Source: Clostridiales bacterium (GTDB taxonomy: Bacteria > Bacillota > Clostridia > Christensenellales > Christensenellaceae). From it: a stretch of DNA of 10,670 nucleotides. The stretch spans positions 1-10,670 of the forward strand of contig DOMW01000108.1 of the NCBI GenBank assembly GCA_003510345.1. Reading direction: 5' to 3'. Positions 1-6,841 of the stretch are shown here, one piece after another (position 1 is the first letter of the stretch; every line of letters starts with the position of its first letter). Made by a program: the position numbers and the translations under genes. Under the pieces are notes generated by a model, which made no database searches, was not told the origin of the DNA, and saw only the letters and a list, made by a program, of their open reading frames with translations.

Positions 1-2
1 AC

Positions 3-437
3 ATTGCCAAGGCCAGCCTGATTGGCCCAGCGCCGCTGGCCGCCCGCTTTGCCGCCGACGTGCGCATCACGCACCCAAACTTTGGCCTGCTGATTGATTT
101 ATCGCACATTCCCATGACCTACGAGACCCCGGCGTTTGTGGTGCGCAGCCTGCGGCCCTACCTCACGCATTTCCACATTGGCAACACGGTGTGCCAAAAC
201 CCCGCCGCCGAGGGCTACGGCGACGAGCACCAGCGCTTTGGCTTCCCCGGCGGCAGCAACGACACCGCAGAAGTGCTGAACTTTTTGCGCGTGCTGCGCG
301 ACGAGGGCTTTATGGACGCGGAAAACCCGTATGTGCTGTCCTTTGAGGTGAAGCCCTGGAAGGACGAAGACCCGGATATGGTGGTGGCCGGGGCCAAGCG
401 GGTGCTGAACCGCGCCTGGGCGCTGCTGGAAGAATAG
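3..437 (+). CDS. Sugar phosphate isomerase/epimerase family protein (3' part)
   Basis: This reading frame is open from the left edge, so the gene starts outside the window; about 144 codons are visible before the TAG stop. The protein looks like the C-terminal half of a xylose-isomerase-like TIM barrel (AP endonuclease family 2 fold). Segments LLIDLSHIPM, THFHIGNTVC, GDEHQRFGFPGG and LSFEVKPW fit the strands that carry metal-binding Asp, His and Glu residues in this family. Members isomerise or epimerise sugars, keto-sugars or hydroxypyruvate in the cytoplasm, usually with a divalent metal. The substrate is not readable here. The following dehydrogenase gene starts 16 bp downstream, and its ribosome binding site overlaps this stop codon, so the two are almost certainly co-transcribed. 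Family assignment is fairly sure; the specific reaction is unknown. Confidence 0.8.
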   Translation: MAKASLIGPAPLAARFAADVRITHPNFGLLIDLSHIPMTYETPAFVVRSLRPYLTHFHIGNTVCQNPAAEGYGDEHQRFGFPGGSNDTAEVLNFLRVLRDEGFMDAENPYVLSFEVKPWKDEDPDMVVAGAKRVLNRAWALLEE

Positions 438-453
438 GAGAGGACGGATTACC

Positions 454-1407
454 ATGAAAATTGTAGTTTTAGACGGCTACACCGAAAACCCAGGCGATTT
501 GAGCTGGGCCGGTTTTGAGCAGCTTGGCGCGCTGAGGGTGTACGAGCGCACCGCGCCCGAAGACACTGTTTCCCGCATTGGGGATGCCGACGTGGTGATA
601 ACGAACAAAACACTGATAACAAAAGAGATATTGGCCGCCTGCCCCGCCATTCGGTACATCGGCATTTTGGCAACCGGCTACAACGTGGTGGATGTAGCCG
701 CCGCAAAGGAAAAGGGCATTCCGGTAACCAATATCCCCACCTACGGCACCGCGGCGGTGGGCCAGTTTGCCATTGCGCTCTTGCTGGAAATTTGCCACCG
801 CATCGGCCACCACGACCAAGCCGTGCATGAAGGCCGCTGGACGCAAAGCGTGGATTTTTGCTTTTGGGATTATCCGCTGATTGAACTGGACGGCAAGACG
901 ATGGGCATTATTGGCTTCGGGCGCATTGGCCAATGCACCGCCCGCATTGCAAAGGCCCTGGGTATGCGGGTGCTGGCCTGCGACGCGCAGGAAAGCGACA
1001 GCGGCCGCGCCATCGGCGAATATGTGAGCCTGGAGGAACTGCTGGCGCAGTCCGACGTGGTGAGTCTGCACTGCCCCTTGTTCCCGGAAACCGAGGGCAT
1101 CATCAACAAAAACAGCATTGCTAAAATGAAAGACGGCGTGATTATCCTGAACAACTCCCGCGGGCCGCTGATTGTGGAGGCCGACCTTGCCGAGGCATTA
1201 AACAGCGGGAAGGTGTACGCCGCCGGGCTGGATGTGGTGTCCAGCGAGCCGATAAAGGGCGACAACCCGCTGCTGGCGGCGAAGAACTGCATCATTACCC
1301 CGCACATCAGCTGGGCGCCGAAGGAAAGCCGCCAGCGCCTGATGGACATTGCGGTGGAAAATTTGCGCGCCTTTGCGGACGGCAAGCCGGTGAACGTAGT
1401 AACCTGA
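454..1407 (+). CDS. D-2-hydroxyacid dehydrogenase (glycerate dehydrogenase / hydroxypyruvate reductase-like)
   Basis: This 317-residue protein has the usual length and layout of the D-isomer-specific 2-hydroxyacid dehydrogenases, which reduce 2-keto acids to D-2-hydroxy acids with NAD(P)H. The Rossmann motif GFGRIG is at residues 154-159. Asp177, at the end of the next strand (VLACDAQ), suggests NAD rather than NADP. The catalytic triad is present: Arg236 in NNSRGPL, Glu265 in SSEP and His284 in TPHISW. The closest family resemblance is to glycerate dehydrogenase/hydroxypyruvate reductase (HprA-like), but substrate cannot be fixed by reading. The ATG at 454 is preceded by GGAGAGGA at 437-444. 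It follows the isomerase gene by 16 bp, so a short pathway through a keto acid such as hydroxypyruvate is possible but only inferred. No clear terminator follows; the central low-GC region begins within 20 bp of the stop. Confidence 0.9.
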   Translation: MKIVVLDGYTENPGDLSWAGFEQLGALRVYERTAPEDTVSRIGDADVVITNKTLITKEILAACPAIRYIGILATGYNVVDVAAAKEKGIPVTNIPTYGTAAVGQFAIALLLEICHRIGHHDQAVHEGRWTQSVDFCFWDYPLIELDGKTMGIIGFGRIGQCTARIAKALGMRVLACDAQESDSGRAIGEYVSLEELLAQSDVVSLHCPLFPETEGIINKNSIAKMKDGVIILNNSRGPLIVEADLAEALNSGKVYAAGLDVVSSEPIKGDNPLLAAKNCIITPHISWAPKESRQRLMDIAVENLRAFADGKPVNVVT

Positions 1408-1425
1408 CGAAAGCAAGAAAAAAAC

Positions 1426-1500
1426 CTCCCGTATCCGCGTCCGCGTCGTGCCCCCGCAGATAGGGCACAGGAGCCATTCGCCTTTGTTCGTGGCTATCAC
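1426..1500 (-). pseudogene. Truncated cysteine-rich KTR (zinc ribbon) protein remnant
   Basis: Read on the minus strand, this piece encodes about 25 residues including GEWLLCPICGGTTRTRIRE. That matches the N-terminal half of the small 'cysteine-rich KTR' proteins carried on many Bacillota mobile elements: Trp, a CPxC knuckle, then a basic TR-x-RE stretch. The family continues with a second CPKC knuckle. Here the similarity stops after RIRE and runs into unrelated DNA beside the dehydrogenase stop, so half of the zinc site is lost. An AAGGTGA ribosome binding site lies upstream, and at the usual spacing from it the codon at 1491-1489 is ACG rather than ATG, which may be a lost start. A GTG at 1500 is the only other candidate and lies inside that ribosome binding site. 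The fragment lies 39 bp after the permease stop in the same direction, so it was probably the last gene of the transporter operon. Confidence 0.6.
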
Positions 1501-1539
1501 CTTCTTTCGGTGTTAAACTGTTGTAAAATACTTCGCTCC

Positions 1540-3879
1540 TCACTCGCAGACCAGCGCATACGCTGAAATCTTCCTAATCCTCCATGCTATCAGCAGAGAC
1601 ATGGCGTAAGCCAGTATAACAAGCGCGGCGCATATTGCGATGATCTGCTCAAGCGGAACGGGCAGATCTAACTTCGCCAAGCCCATACTGCCCGTCATCG
1701 CCGTCATTAACGGATTGAATCCGAAGCAGCCCAATACTGTGCCGGTCGCGACTCCGAACAGGATGGCCGGAGTCATGCTCAAAGCAACTTGATTCATGAT
1801 CTGCGAGGTCGTATATCCGACCGCCTTTTGTATGCCGAACTCGCGCCGCCTGCGCAAAATAGAGGTCTTTATTATCATATACAGCGTCAGGATGATTACA
1901 AATATCGTGACCGCCAATATCCCGTAAGCCAGCGCGGCAAACATCCCGCCCATACTGTCGAGCGTAGCGTCCATCTGTTCTTGAGTATTGAGAACGTTAC
2001 TGAAAATATCTCCGTGTGTTTGTTCGACGCCTTCGATAAATACCTCGACATCCGCAGTATCATCTAAATAAATGTTGTATTGTGAAAAAATAAATTCTGG
2101 GATGATTTGTTTCAACCCGCCGGCAGTCAGCATTCCGGTAAACCCTTCCGCTTCGGCAGACTGGATGACGCCGGTTATGATGCAGTCATTTTTATGCTCA
2201 CCGTTCCGTATCGTCATCGTATCGCCAATCCCTTTACCTGATACTGTCAATACTGCCGGACCGACGGCGATCTCATTGTCAAACACGGGATATACACCCT
2301 CTACCAGCATGAGACTTTCCAGTTCCGAGCAGTCTTCCGTTACATAGGTGTAAACTTTTATCTCATCGAAAAGAACAGACGTCCCAATTTCAAACGGCAG
2401 TACCTTGCGCACATCCGCGGATTCTAAAACGCTTTTTCGCAACGCCTCACTGTCTTTTGTATCTTTCAAATCAAAGATCACGTCGGCCATAGAGATTTCG
2501 CCGAAGAGCGAGCGGGCAAAGCTATCGCGCCCGTCGTTTATATTGTAGTTGATGGCGATACCGCACACCGCCGCCATGGTTACCGCCGCAACAATAACGG
2601 CAACCCCGACCGTTTGCTTCATATTTCGATTTATCTGCTTGAACGCGAGCAATAAACTCAGTGGGGTGCGGGATCTGTCCAGAGGGAAACGATTCTTCAA
2701 AAAGCTGTGATTGGCAATCCCCCCGCGAAGCGCGATGAGTGGGTGGAGCTTGTTGATCTTTCGGGCAGTAATAAGGGCGATAAGCGTTACCGTCAGTAGG
2801 ACAAGCACGACGCATACGAGCGCGGCACCGATGTCAAAACCCGGATTCCATACTAACGCAATCATCGGTTCAAATAATTTGACGATCAAAGGAAGAGTCG
2901 CCGCTGCCAATATCACGCCCACCAAGCCTCCCGCAAGGGCGACGAGCCCGTACTGCAGTATGTTTGACGCCACGATCTGAACACTTCGGTACCCGGCCGA
3001 CTTCAACACTCCGATATTGGCCATACTCTCCTCAATGCCGTTGACGATGCGGAATCGTATAACGATCAAACTGACGATAAGCAGAATAATCGCAAATACG
3101 GTGATAATGACCGCGATAAGCGTAGGTATCATCGTGCGCGCCTGTTTCACGCTGTCACGGGACATAGACCATAGTAATCCGTCAGGCGAGACCTCTTTGT
3201 CATGGTCAGTCTGGAAAAACACCGTGTCTTCCGCGTTGTGAAGACGCGCCGACAGAAGCGTCAAGCCGTTTTGCGGCAATTGTTCACTTAATTCGCCGTA
3301 GCGCTCGGCGGATATATAGAACCGAAAGGCTACATGCATCTGTGTTCCAAGCATTATTGCCTCCGTAGCGCCCGCGATCGTAAAATTGAGCTCGGCCCCG
3401 GATAAGAACAGCGAAATGCCGTCGCCGATCTTAAATCCGCCGCTTGTAAAAATATGATACGGAATGTAGATGCGGTCTCCCGTAAGCGGCAAATGTTCTC
3501 CGATAAAGGATGGCGCGTCCATTTTTTGAGTTGCATCGACGCGTGAAAATAGGATGCCGTTCATGACGTTGACGCCGTTTATGGCATATTCGCCAAACCC
3601 CCCGACAGCTTCCGTTTCTTCATATTGGGCTACCCTTGGATCGTTTTCAATGAAACGCCGGCCCTGCGTCTCAGAATCCGTTCCGGAATACAATAAGCTT
3701 AAAAAATGCGGCGCGTTGTTTGCCTCGGCACGTTCGTCAAAGAAACTGCCGATACCAAAAAGCAGAACCAATCCGATGTTCAAAAGCAATGCGGTGATTA
3801 GCGCAAACACAAACAAGCTGACTGTCTGCCCTTTGTTTTTGCGCATAGGCGCGAGCGCAAGCATCAGTATTTTACTCAT
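1540..3879 (-). CDS. ABC transporter permease, duplicated FtsX (MacB/LolC-like) type
   Basis: The 779-residue membrane protein contains two copies of the FtsX-type module. Predicted membrane segments are near residues 20-43, 251-276, 303-330, 350-374, 423-444, 646-670, 700-720 and 744-766, with two extracellular domains at about 45-248 and 446-643. The cytoplasmic coupling segments NIGVLKSAGYRS (289-300) and FGIQKAVGYTTSQI (681-694) are the conserved ATPase-contact motifs of this superfamily. It would pair with the ATPase encoded just upstream. Such transporters move or extract lipids, peptides or antimicrobials at the membrane by a mechanotransmission cycle. The chosen ATG at 3879 lies 2 bp after the ATPase stop; a GTG at 3888, overlapping that stop, is an alternative adding three residues. 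The arrangement with a two-component system suggests antimicrobial-peptide or envelope-stress defence, but the eight-segment topology differs from the ten-segment BceB design. Substrate unknown. Confidence 0.9.
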   Translation of the reverse strand: MSKILMLALAPMRKNKGQTVSLFVFALITALLLNIGLVLLFGIGSFFDERAEANNAPHFLSLLYSGTDSETQGRRFIENDPRVAQYEETEAVGGFGEYAINGVNVMNGILFSRVDATQKMDAPSFIGEHLPLTGDRIYIPYHIFTSGGFKIGDGISLFLSGAELNFTIAGATEAIMLGTQMHVAFRFYISAERYGELSEQLPQNGLTLLSARLHNAEDTVFFQTDHDKEVSPDGLLWSMSRDSVKQARTMIPTLIAVIITVFAIILLIVSLIVIRFRIVNGIEESMANIGVLKSAGYRSVQIVASNILQYGLVALAGGLVGVILAAATLPLIVKLFEPMIALVWNPGFDIGAALVCVVLVLLTVTLIALITARKINKLHPLIALRGGIANHSFLKNRFPLDRSRTPLSLLLAFKQINRNMKQTVGVAVIVAAVTMAAVCGIAINYNINDGRDSFARSLFGEISMADVIFDLKDTKDSEALRKSVLESADVRKVLPFEIGTSVLFDEIKVYTYVTEDCSELESLMLVEGVYPVFDNEIAVGPAVLTVSGKGIGDTMTIRNGEHKNDCIITGVIQSAEAEGFTGMLTAGGLKQIIPEFIFSQYNIYLDDTADVEVFIEGVEQTHGDIFSNVLNTQEQMDATLDSMGGMFAALAYGILAVTIFVIILTLYMIIKTSILRRRREFGIQKAVGYTTSQIMNQVALSMTPAILFGVATGTVLGCFGFNPLMTAMTGSMGLAKLDLPVPLEQIIAICAALVILAYAMSLLIAWRIRKISAYALVCE

Positions 3880-3881
3880 TC

Positions 3882-4640
3882 CTACCACCCCATTTCCGAA
3901 AGGAACGCGCTGAGTTTATTGTGCCGCTCTGCGTCGCCGCTTATATATTTCCCCAAGAGGCACTCGCCGCGTATCACACCGTCTTGCAGATACAATATCC
4001 GCCCGCCGCGCCGCGCCGACTTCATGTCGTGCGTGACCATCACGATGCTCTGTCCCCGGTTGTTAACCTCGGTCAGCGCGTCCAGCACGGCCTCGCCATT
4101 GGCTGAGTTCAGCGCGCCGGTGGGCTCGTCGGCAAAGACGATTTTGGGATTGTTCACGAGGGCGCGGGCGATTCCAGCGCGCTGGGCTTCGCCGCCGGAA
4201 ATCTGAGCCGGGAATTTTCTCCACACAACTTCATCGAGATTGAGCCGCGCCAAAAGGTCTTTGGATTTCTGCGCGACGGCTTTTTTGTTTTTATTGACAA
4301 GCAAGCCGCAGGCCAGAATGTTGTCCAGCACGCTCATATTGTCCAGCAAATACATCTGCTGAAATACAAACCCGCAGTTGTCGCGCCGGAACACCGCCAG
4401 TTTGTCATTGGACAGATTGCTGATTTCACGCCCTGAAAAATGGATTTCACCAAGCGTCGGTTTATCCATCCCGGAGAGCGCGTACAGCAGCGTGGACTTC
4501 CCCGCGCCGGAAGGCCCCATGATGACGGTGAAATCGCCTTCGTAAATTTCCAGATCAAGGTTTTTCAGGACATGCTGCTGCAAACCTCCGCTTGAAAAGG
4601 TCTTGCACAGCTTATTGGTGGTTAAAATCGCGTTTCGCAT
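3882..4640 (-). CDS. ABC transporter ATP-binding protein (MacB/LolD-like)
   Basis: This 252-residue cytoplasmic ATPase has all the key ABC motifs: Walker A GPSGAGKST (42-50), Q-loop around FVFQQMYLL (91-99), signature ISGGEAQR (147-154), Walker B with catalytic Glu in IVFADEP (167-173), and the switch His204 in MVTHDM. The sequence is of the LolD/MacB/FtsE group that drives FtsX-type permeases. The signature has Glu where Gln is common (SGGE rather than SGGQ), a tolerated variant. I chose the ATG at 4640 because AAAGGAG lies at 4655-4649, eight bases upstream; the longer frame to 4685 would run through the leader hairpin. The permease gene follows immediately. About 130 bp separate it from the kinase gene, and that gap carries a putative regulated promoter. 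Confidence 0.93.
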   Translation of the reverse strand: MRNAILTTNKLCKTFSSGGLQQHVLKNLDLEIYEGDFTVIMGPSGAGKSTLLYALSGMDKPTLGEIHFSGREISNLSNDKLAVFRRDNCGFVFQQMYLLDNMSVLDNILACGLLVNKNKKAVAQKSKDLLARLNLDEVVWRKFPAQISGGEAQRAGIARALVNNPKIVFADEPTGALNSANGEAVLDALTEVNNRGQSIVMVTHDMKSARRGGRILYLQDGVIRGECLLGKYISGDAERHNKLSAFLSEMGW

Positions 4641-4666
4641 ATGGCAAAGCTCCTTTATACAAAATG

Positions 4667-4704
4667 TGGGATTGACGCGCCTCACTGCGAGGCTTGCAAT
4701 CCCA
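4667..4704 (-). promoter_or_regulatory. Nested inverted repeat in the leader of the ABC transporter genes
   Basis: An 8-bp outer stem (TGGGATTG at 4667-4674 pairing with CAATCCCA at 4697-4704) encloses an inner 5-bp stem (GCCTC at 4679-4683 with GAGGC at 4689-4693). It lies directly downstream of the putative -10 element and upstream of the ribosome binding site. If transcription starts near 4697-4700, only part of the outer stem would be transcribed, and the inner hairpin would sit near the 5' end of the mRNA. It may instead be a protein-binding operator. No T-run follows, so it is not a standard terminator. Confidence 0.45.
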
Positions 4705-4709
4705 TCATA
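4704..4709 (-). promoter_or_regulatory. Putative -10 element for the ABC transporter genes
   Basis: On the minus strand TATGAT occurs here. Seventeen bases upstream the hexamer is AAGATT, a poor -35, and it lies inside the tandem repeat described separately. A weak -35 overlapped by repeated boxes is the usual layout for a promoter activated by an OmpR-type response regulator. The start of transcription would fall near 4697, about 57 bases before the ATG at 4640. This is a reading by eye, not a computed prediction. Confidence 0.45.
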
Positions 4710-4717
4710 AAACGCGA

Positions 4718-4759
4718 AATCCTTAAAATCTTTAATTCAATCCTTAAGATTCTTAATTC
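4718..4759 (-). promoter_or_regulatory. Tandem 21-bp direct repeats, probable response-regulator binding site
   Basis: Two adjacent 21-bp units (4739-4759 and 4718-4738) match at 18 of 21 positions. On the minus strand both begin GAATTAA and end TTAAGGATT. Each unit holds two TTAAG-like boxes nine bases apart (TTAAG/TTAAG and TTAAA/TTAAG), and the units repeat every 21 bp, about two helical turns, which places the boxes on the same face of the DNA. OmpR-family regulators bind direct repeats of this kind as dimers. The site overlaps the -35 region of the transporter promoter and lies next to the kinase gene, so the response regulator encoded at 5888-6574 is the natural candidate. The link is inferred. 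Confidence 0.6.
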
Positions 4760-4769
4760 GCGGCAGATT

Positions 4770-5891
4770 TCACCCCGCCAAACGCAAGCGCACCCGGACT
4801 AAAAAACCGCCCGCACGGTTTTCACAGCAAATATCACCCGACATTTGTTCTATCAAGTATTTGCTGATATACAGCCCCAAGCCGTAGCCGCTTTTTGCGG
4901 CGGCATCTTTGCCCCGGTAGAATTTTGTAAAAATCAGCGGCAGTTCTTCCTCCGGTACGCCCGCGCCGAAATCCGCTATGTTTATCACAAGATATTCCCC
5001 TTCAAAAAATGCGCTGATTTCAAGCTGCGTACCGGCGTATTTATAGGAATTGCCGATGATGTTGTCAAATACCTGCCCCAGCCGTGTCAGGTCGGCCAAA
5101 CACAGACAGCTTGGAATTTCAAACGGTCTAGCCCGCTTTTTATAATCGGCGTATCGTATCACCCCCCGAATTGCGGAGCTTTGGATTTCCGATACAGACA
5201 CACTCAGCGCCTGAAGCTCCTCAAGCGTTGCGTGGAACATATTGGTGATTAGGGAATCAATCTGCTCCGCCTTCGCGTTTATCCCTTGAAGCTGTTCTTT
5301 GTATTCATCATTTTCTGCTGTGAACAGCATAAGCTCTGTCGCGGACTTAATAGAAGCGACGGGCGTTTTTATGTCGTGGCTCAAAGACGCTACGAGTTCT
5401 TTCTTGCTTCGGTCGGCTTCCCGCTCCTTTTCCCTAGAATTGTGCAGTTCTTCTCGCATTAAATCAAAACTCTCGGTGAACGCGCCGAATAAGTTATTCC
5501 TGTCCATCTCAAGGGGCACGTCGAGATTCCCGGCCGCGATATGCCAGGCAAAGCTTTGCAGTTTACGGAAAGGTGACAGGATTCTCTTTTCACAGTATAG
5601 ATACAGCAAAATCGAGGTCGCCGCTATGATGCCGGCATAGACAAAAAGAAATGTCAAAAACACCTTGTCCCTGTTTTGCCGGTCGGCGTCCAGCCTTTGC
5701 AGCTCGTCTGTGATTTGCCTGTGCAGCACGGCTGCCGCCTCGTTTGAGTTATCGGTTTGCATCGACGCAATCACCGCACGGTTTATTGTTACAGCGTCCG
5801 GTTTCGGTGGAGTGTTATTCCCAAACACCAGCATAATCCCGCCCGCGCCGATAAATAACACGCATATAAACACGATGAATGATTTTCTCAT
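4770..5891 (-). CDS. Sensor histidine kinase (two TM segments, HAMP, HisKA, HATPase)
   Basis: The 373-residue kinase has a first membrane segment at about residues 5-23, an extracytoplasmic stretch of roughly 50 residues (24-76), a second membrane segment at about 77-99 and a HAMP-like linker (about 101-152). The HisKA domain follows, with phospho-acceptor His172 in LSHDIKTP. The ATP-binding domain shows the N box NIIGNSYKYA (277-286), the G1 motif DFGAGVP (307-313), an F-box FTKFYRG and the G2 motif GYGLGLYIS (335-343). All catalytic elements appear intact. The start ATG overlaps the response-regulator stop as ATGA, so the pair is translationally coupled. It should autophosphorylate in response to an envelope signal and pass the phosphate to the neighbouring regulator. 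The small external domain is larger than that of BceS-type intramembrane kinases, so direct sensing is possible. The signal is unknown. Confidence 0.93.
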   Translation of the reverse strand: MRKSFIVFICVLFIGAGGIMLVFGNNTPPKPDAVTINRAVIASMQTDNSNEAAAVLHRQITDELQRLDADRQNRDKVFLTFLFVYAGIIAATSILLYLYCEKRILSPFRKLQSFAWHIAAGNLDVPLEMDRNNLFGAFTESFDLMREELHNSREKEREADRSKKELVASLSHDIKTPVASIKSATELMLFTAENDEYKEQLQGINAKAEQIDSLITNMFHATLEELQALSVSVSEIQSSAIRGVIRYADYKKRARPFEIPSCLCLADLTRLGQVFDNIIGNSYKYAGTQLEISAFFEGEYLVINIADFGAGVPEEELPLIFTKFYRGKDAAAKSGYGLGLYISKYLIEQMSGDICCENRAGGFLVRVRLRLAG

Positions 5892-6574
5892 GCCTTATCA
5901 CCCGCAAAAATGTATCCGACGCCCCATACCGTCTGAATGTATTTGGGCTTGTTCGTATCGGCCTCAATCTTCTCCCGCAAATGCCGGATGTGTACGTTTA
6001 AGGTGTTATCCCCCGTAATCGAATCCTGCCACACGTTTTGGAACAGTTCATCCTTGGAAACAATGCGGCCGCTGTTTTTCGCAAGATATAAAAGCAGCTT
6101 CGCCTCCATGAGGGTCAGTTCGATTTCTTGTCCGCCGAGAAAGGCGCGTTCAGCCGCGAAGTCAATGGTAAGTTTGTCCATTGCCAATGTGTTCGCTTCG
6201 GGCTTGGGGGCTTGGTACCGTTTGAGTACCGCATTCACCTTCGCAAGCAAGACGGCCAGGGAGTACGGTTTTTGGATGTAGTCGTCACCGCCCACATTAA
6301 GCGCCAACAAAACGTCGTCGTCGCTTGTCCTCGCGCTGATGAACAATATCGGCACATTGGTTGTTTCGCGTAAATACCCGCACAAATCAAAGCCCGATGA
6401 ATCGCCGAGATTGATGTCCAGTAAAATCAAATCGGCCTGATTATCACGGAAAAAATCCACACAGGATTCCCAATCTGCAACCCACTCGGTTTTCAAACCA
6501 TTCATAGAAAAATACTTATGGGTATTCTTCGACAGCATTTCCTCATCGTCCACAATTAAGCAATCAACCTTCAT
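5888..6574 (-). CDS. OmpR/PhoB-family response regulator
   Basis: The 228-residue protein has a receiver domain (about 1-118) with acidic pocket Asp9/Asp10, phospho-acceptor Asp53 in LLDINLG, Ser80 and the conserved Lys102 in QKPYS. It is followed by a winged-helix DNA-binding domain (about 127-225) ending in the typical TVWGVGYIF. The start is placed at the ATG at 6574, preceded on the minus strand by AAGGTGA; the GTG at 6583 is less well placed. The start lies inside the end of the upstream HTH gene (11-bp overlap), and the stop overlaps the kinase start. It probably activates the ABC transporter promoter through the tandem repeats at 4718-4759, which is inferred from layout. Family is certain; target is not proven. 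Confidence 0.94.
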   Translation of the reverse strand: MKVDCLIVDDEEMLSKNTHKYFSMNGLKTEWVADWESCVDFFRDNQADLILLDINLGDSSGFDLCGYLRETTNVPILFISARTSDDDVLLALNVGGDDYIQKPYSLAVLLAKVNAVLKRYQAPKPEANTLAMDKLTIDFAAERAFLGGQEIELTLMEAKLLLYLAKNSGRIVSKDELFQNVWQDSITGDNTLNVHIRHLREKIEADTNKPKYIQTVWGVGYIFAGDKA

Positions 6575-6761
6575 TCGGCTCACCTTTTTTTCTGTTTTCT
6601 TTCAGCCTGCCCTCCGCAGGCTTTTCTGCGTCTTGAGGAATCAGCCACATACGGCTAAAGTGAGCCACGCCGGGTATTCGGCCTTCCTCGCATAGCTTCT
6701 GTACACGCCGTTCGGATACGCCCCATTTTCTCGCGGCTTCCGGGGCCGACATATAATCCAT
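6564..6761 (-). CDS. Small excisionase-like helix-turn-helix DNA-binding protein
   Basis: The 65-residue protein contains one MerR/excisionase-type winged HTH: SAPEAARKWGVSERRVQKLC (residues 5-24) followed by the wing EGRIPGVAHFSRMWLIP. Very similar small proteins are common on clostridial integrative elements, where some act as excision or recombination directionality factors and others as regulators. The basic, charged tail (residues 45-65) has no recognised fold. I chose the ATG at 6761 because AAAGGG lies nine bases upstream; an upstream frame to 6797 would add twelve residues without a better site. It is the first gene of the operon, begins about 30 bases after a near-consensus promoter, and overlaps the response-regulator start by 11 bp. 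This makes it either a third regulatory component or an element gene captured by the operon. Confidence 0.82.
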   Translation of the reverse strand: MDYMSAPEAARKWGVSERRVQKLCEEGRIPGVAHFSRMWLIPQDAEKPAEGRLKENRKKGEPNEG

Positions 6762-6797
6762 ATAGCAATGCCCTTTCTTTGGTATCTGCTCAAACAC

Positions 6798-6826
6798 ATT
6801 ATATACGGCGGCCCGAATTATATCAA
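6798..6826 (-). promoter_or_regulatory. Near-consensus sigma-A promoter for HTH-RR-HK operon
   Basis: On the minus strand TTGATA (6826-6821) and a perfect TATAAT (6803-6798) are separated by exactly 17 bp. Transcription would start near 6791, about 30 bases before the ATG of the HTH gene. No repeats or operator-like palindromes are obvious in the spacer, so steady expression of the regulators is expected. The promoter lies just past the stop of a gene fragment at 6842. Confidence 0.75.
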
Positions 6827-6841
6827 GTTGACCTTATTCAC

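Noticed and set aside
469..1071. Long antisense frame across the dehydrogenase gene
   Set aside because: It is a shadow of a high-GC gene; it has no recognisable domain or ribosome binding site and the plus-strand gene is complete with all catalytic residues.
1432..1490. Hairpin GTGCCC/GGGCAC followed by a T-run on the minus strand as a terminator for the transporter operon
   Set aside because: The hairpin is made of KTR coding sequence and is separated from the T-run by over 20 bases, so it does not form a standard intrinsic terminator.
1307..1543. Minus-strand frame starting at a GTG that overlaps the permease stop (RSEVFYNSLTPKEGDSHEQ...)
   Set aside because: The overlap looks like coupling, but the frame covers the KTR remnant out of register and then runs antisense through the dehydrogenase gene; the KTR frame explains the conservation better.
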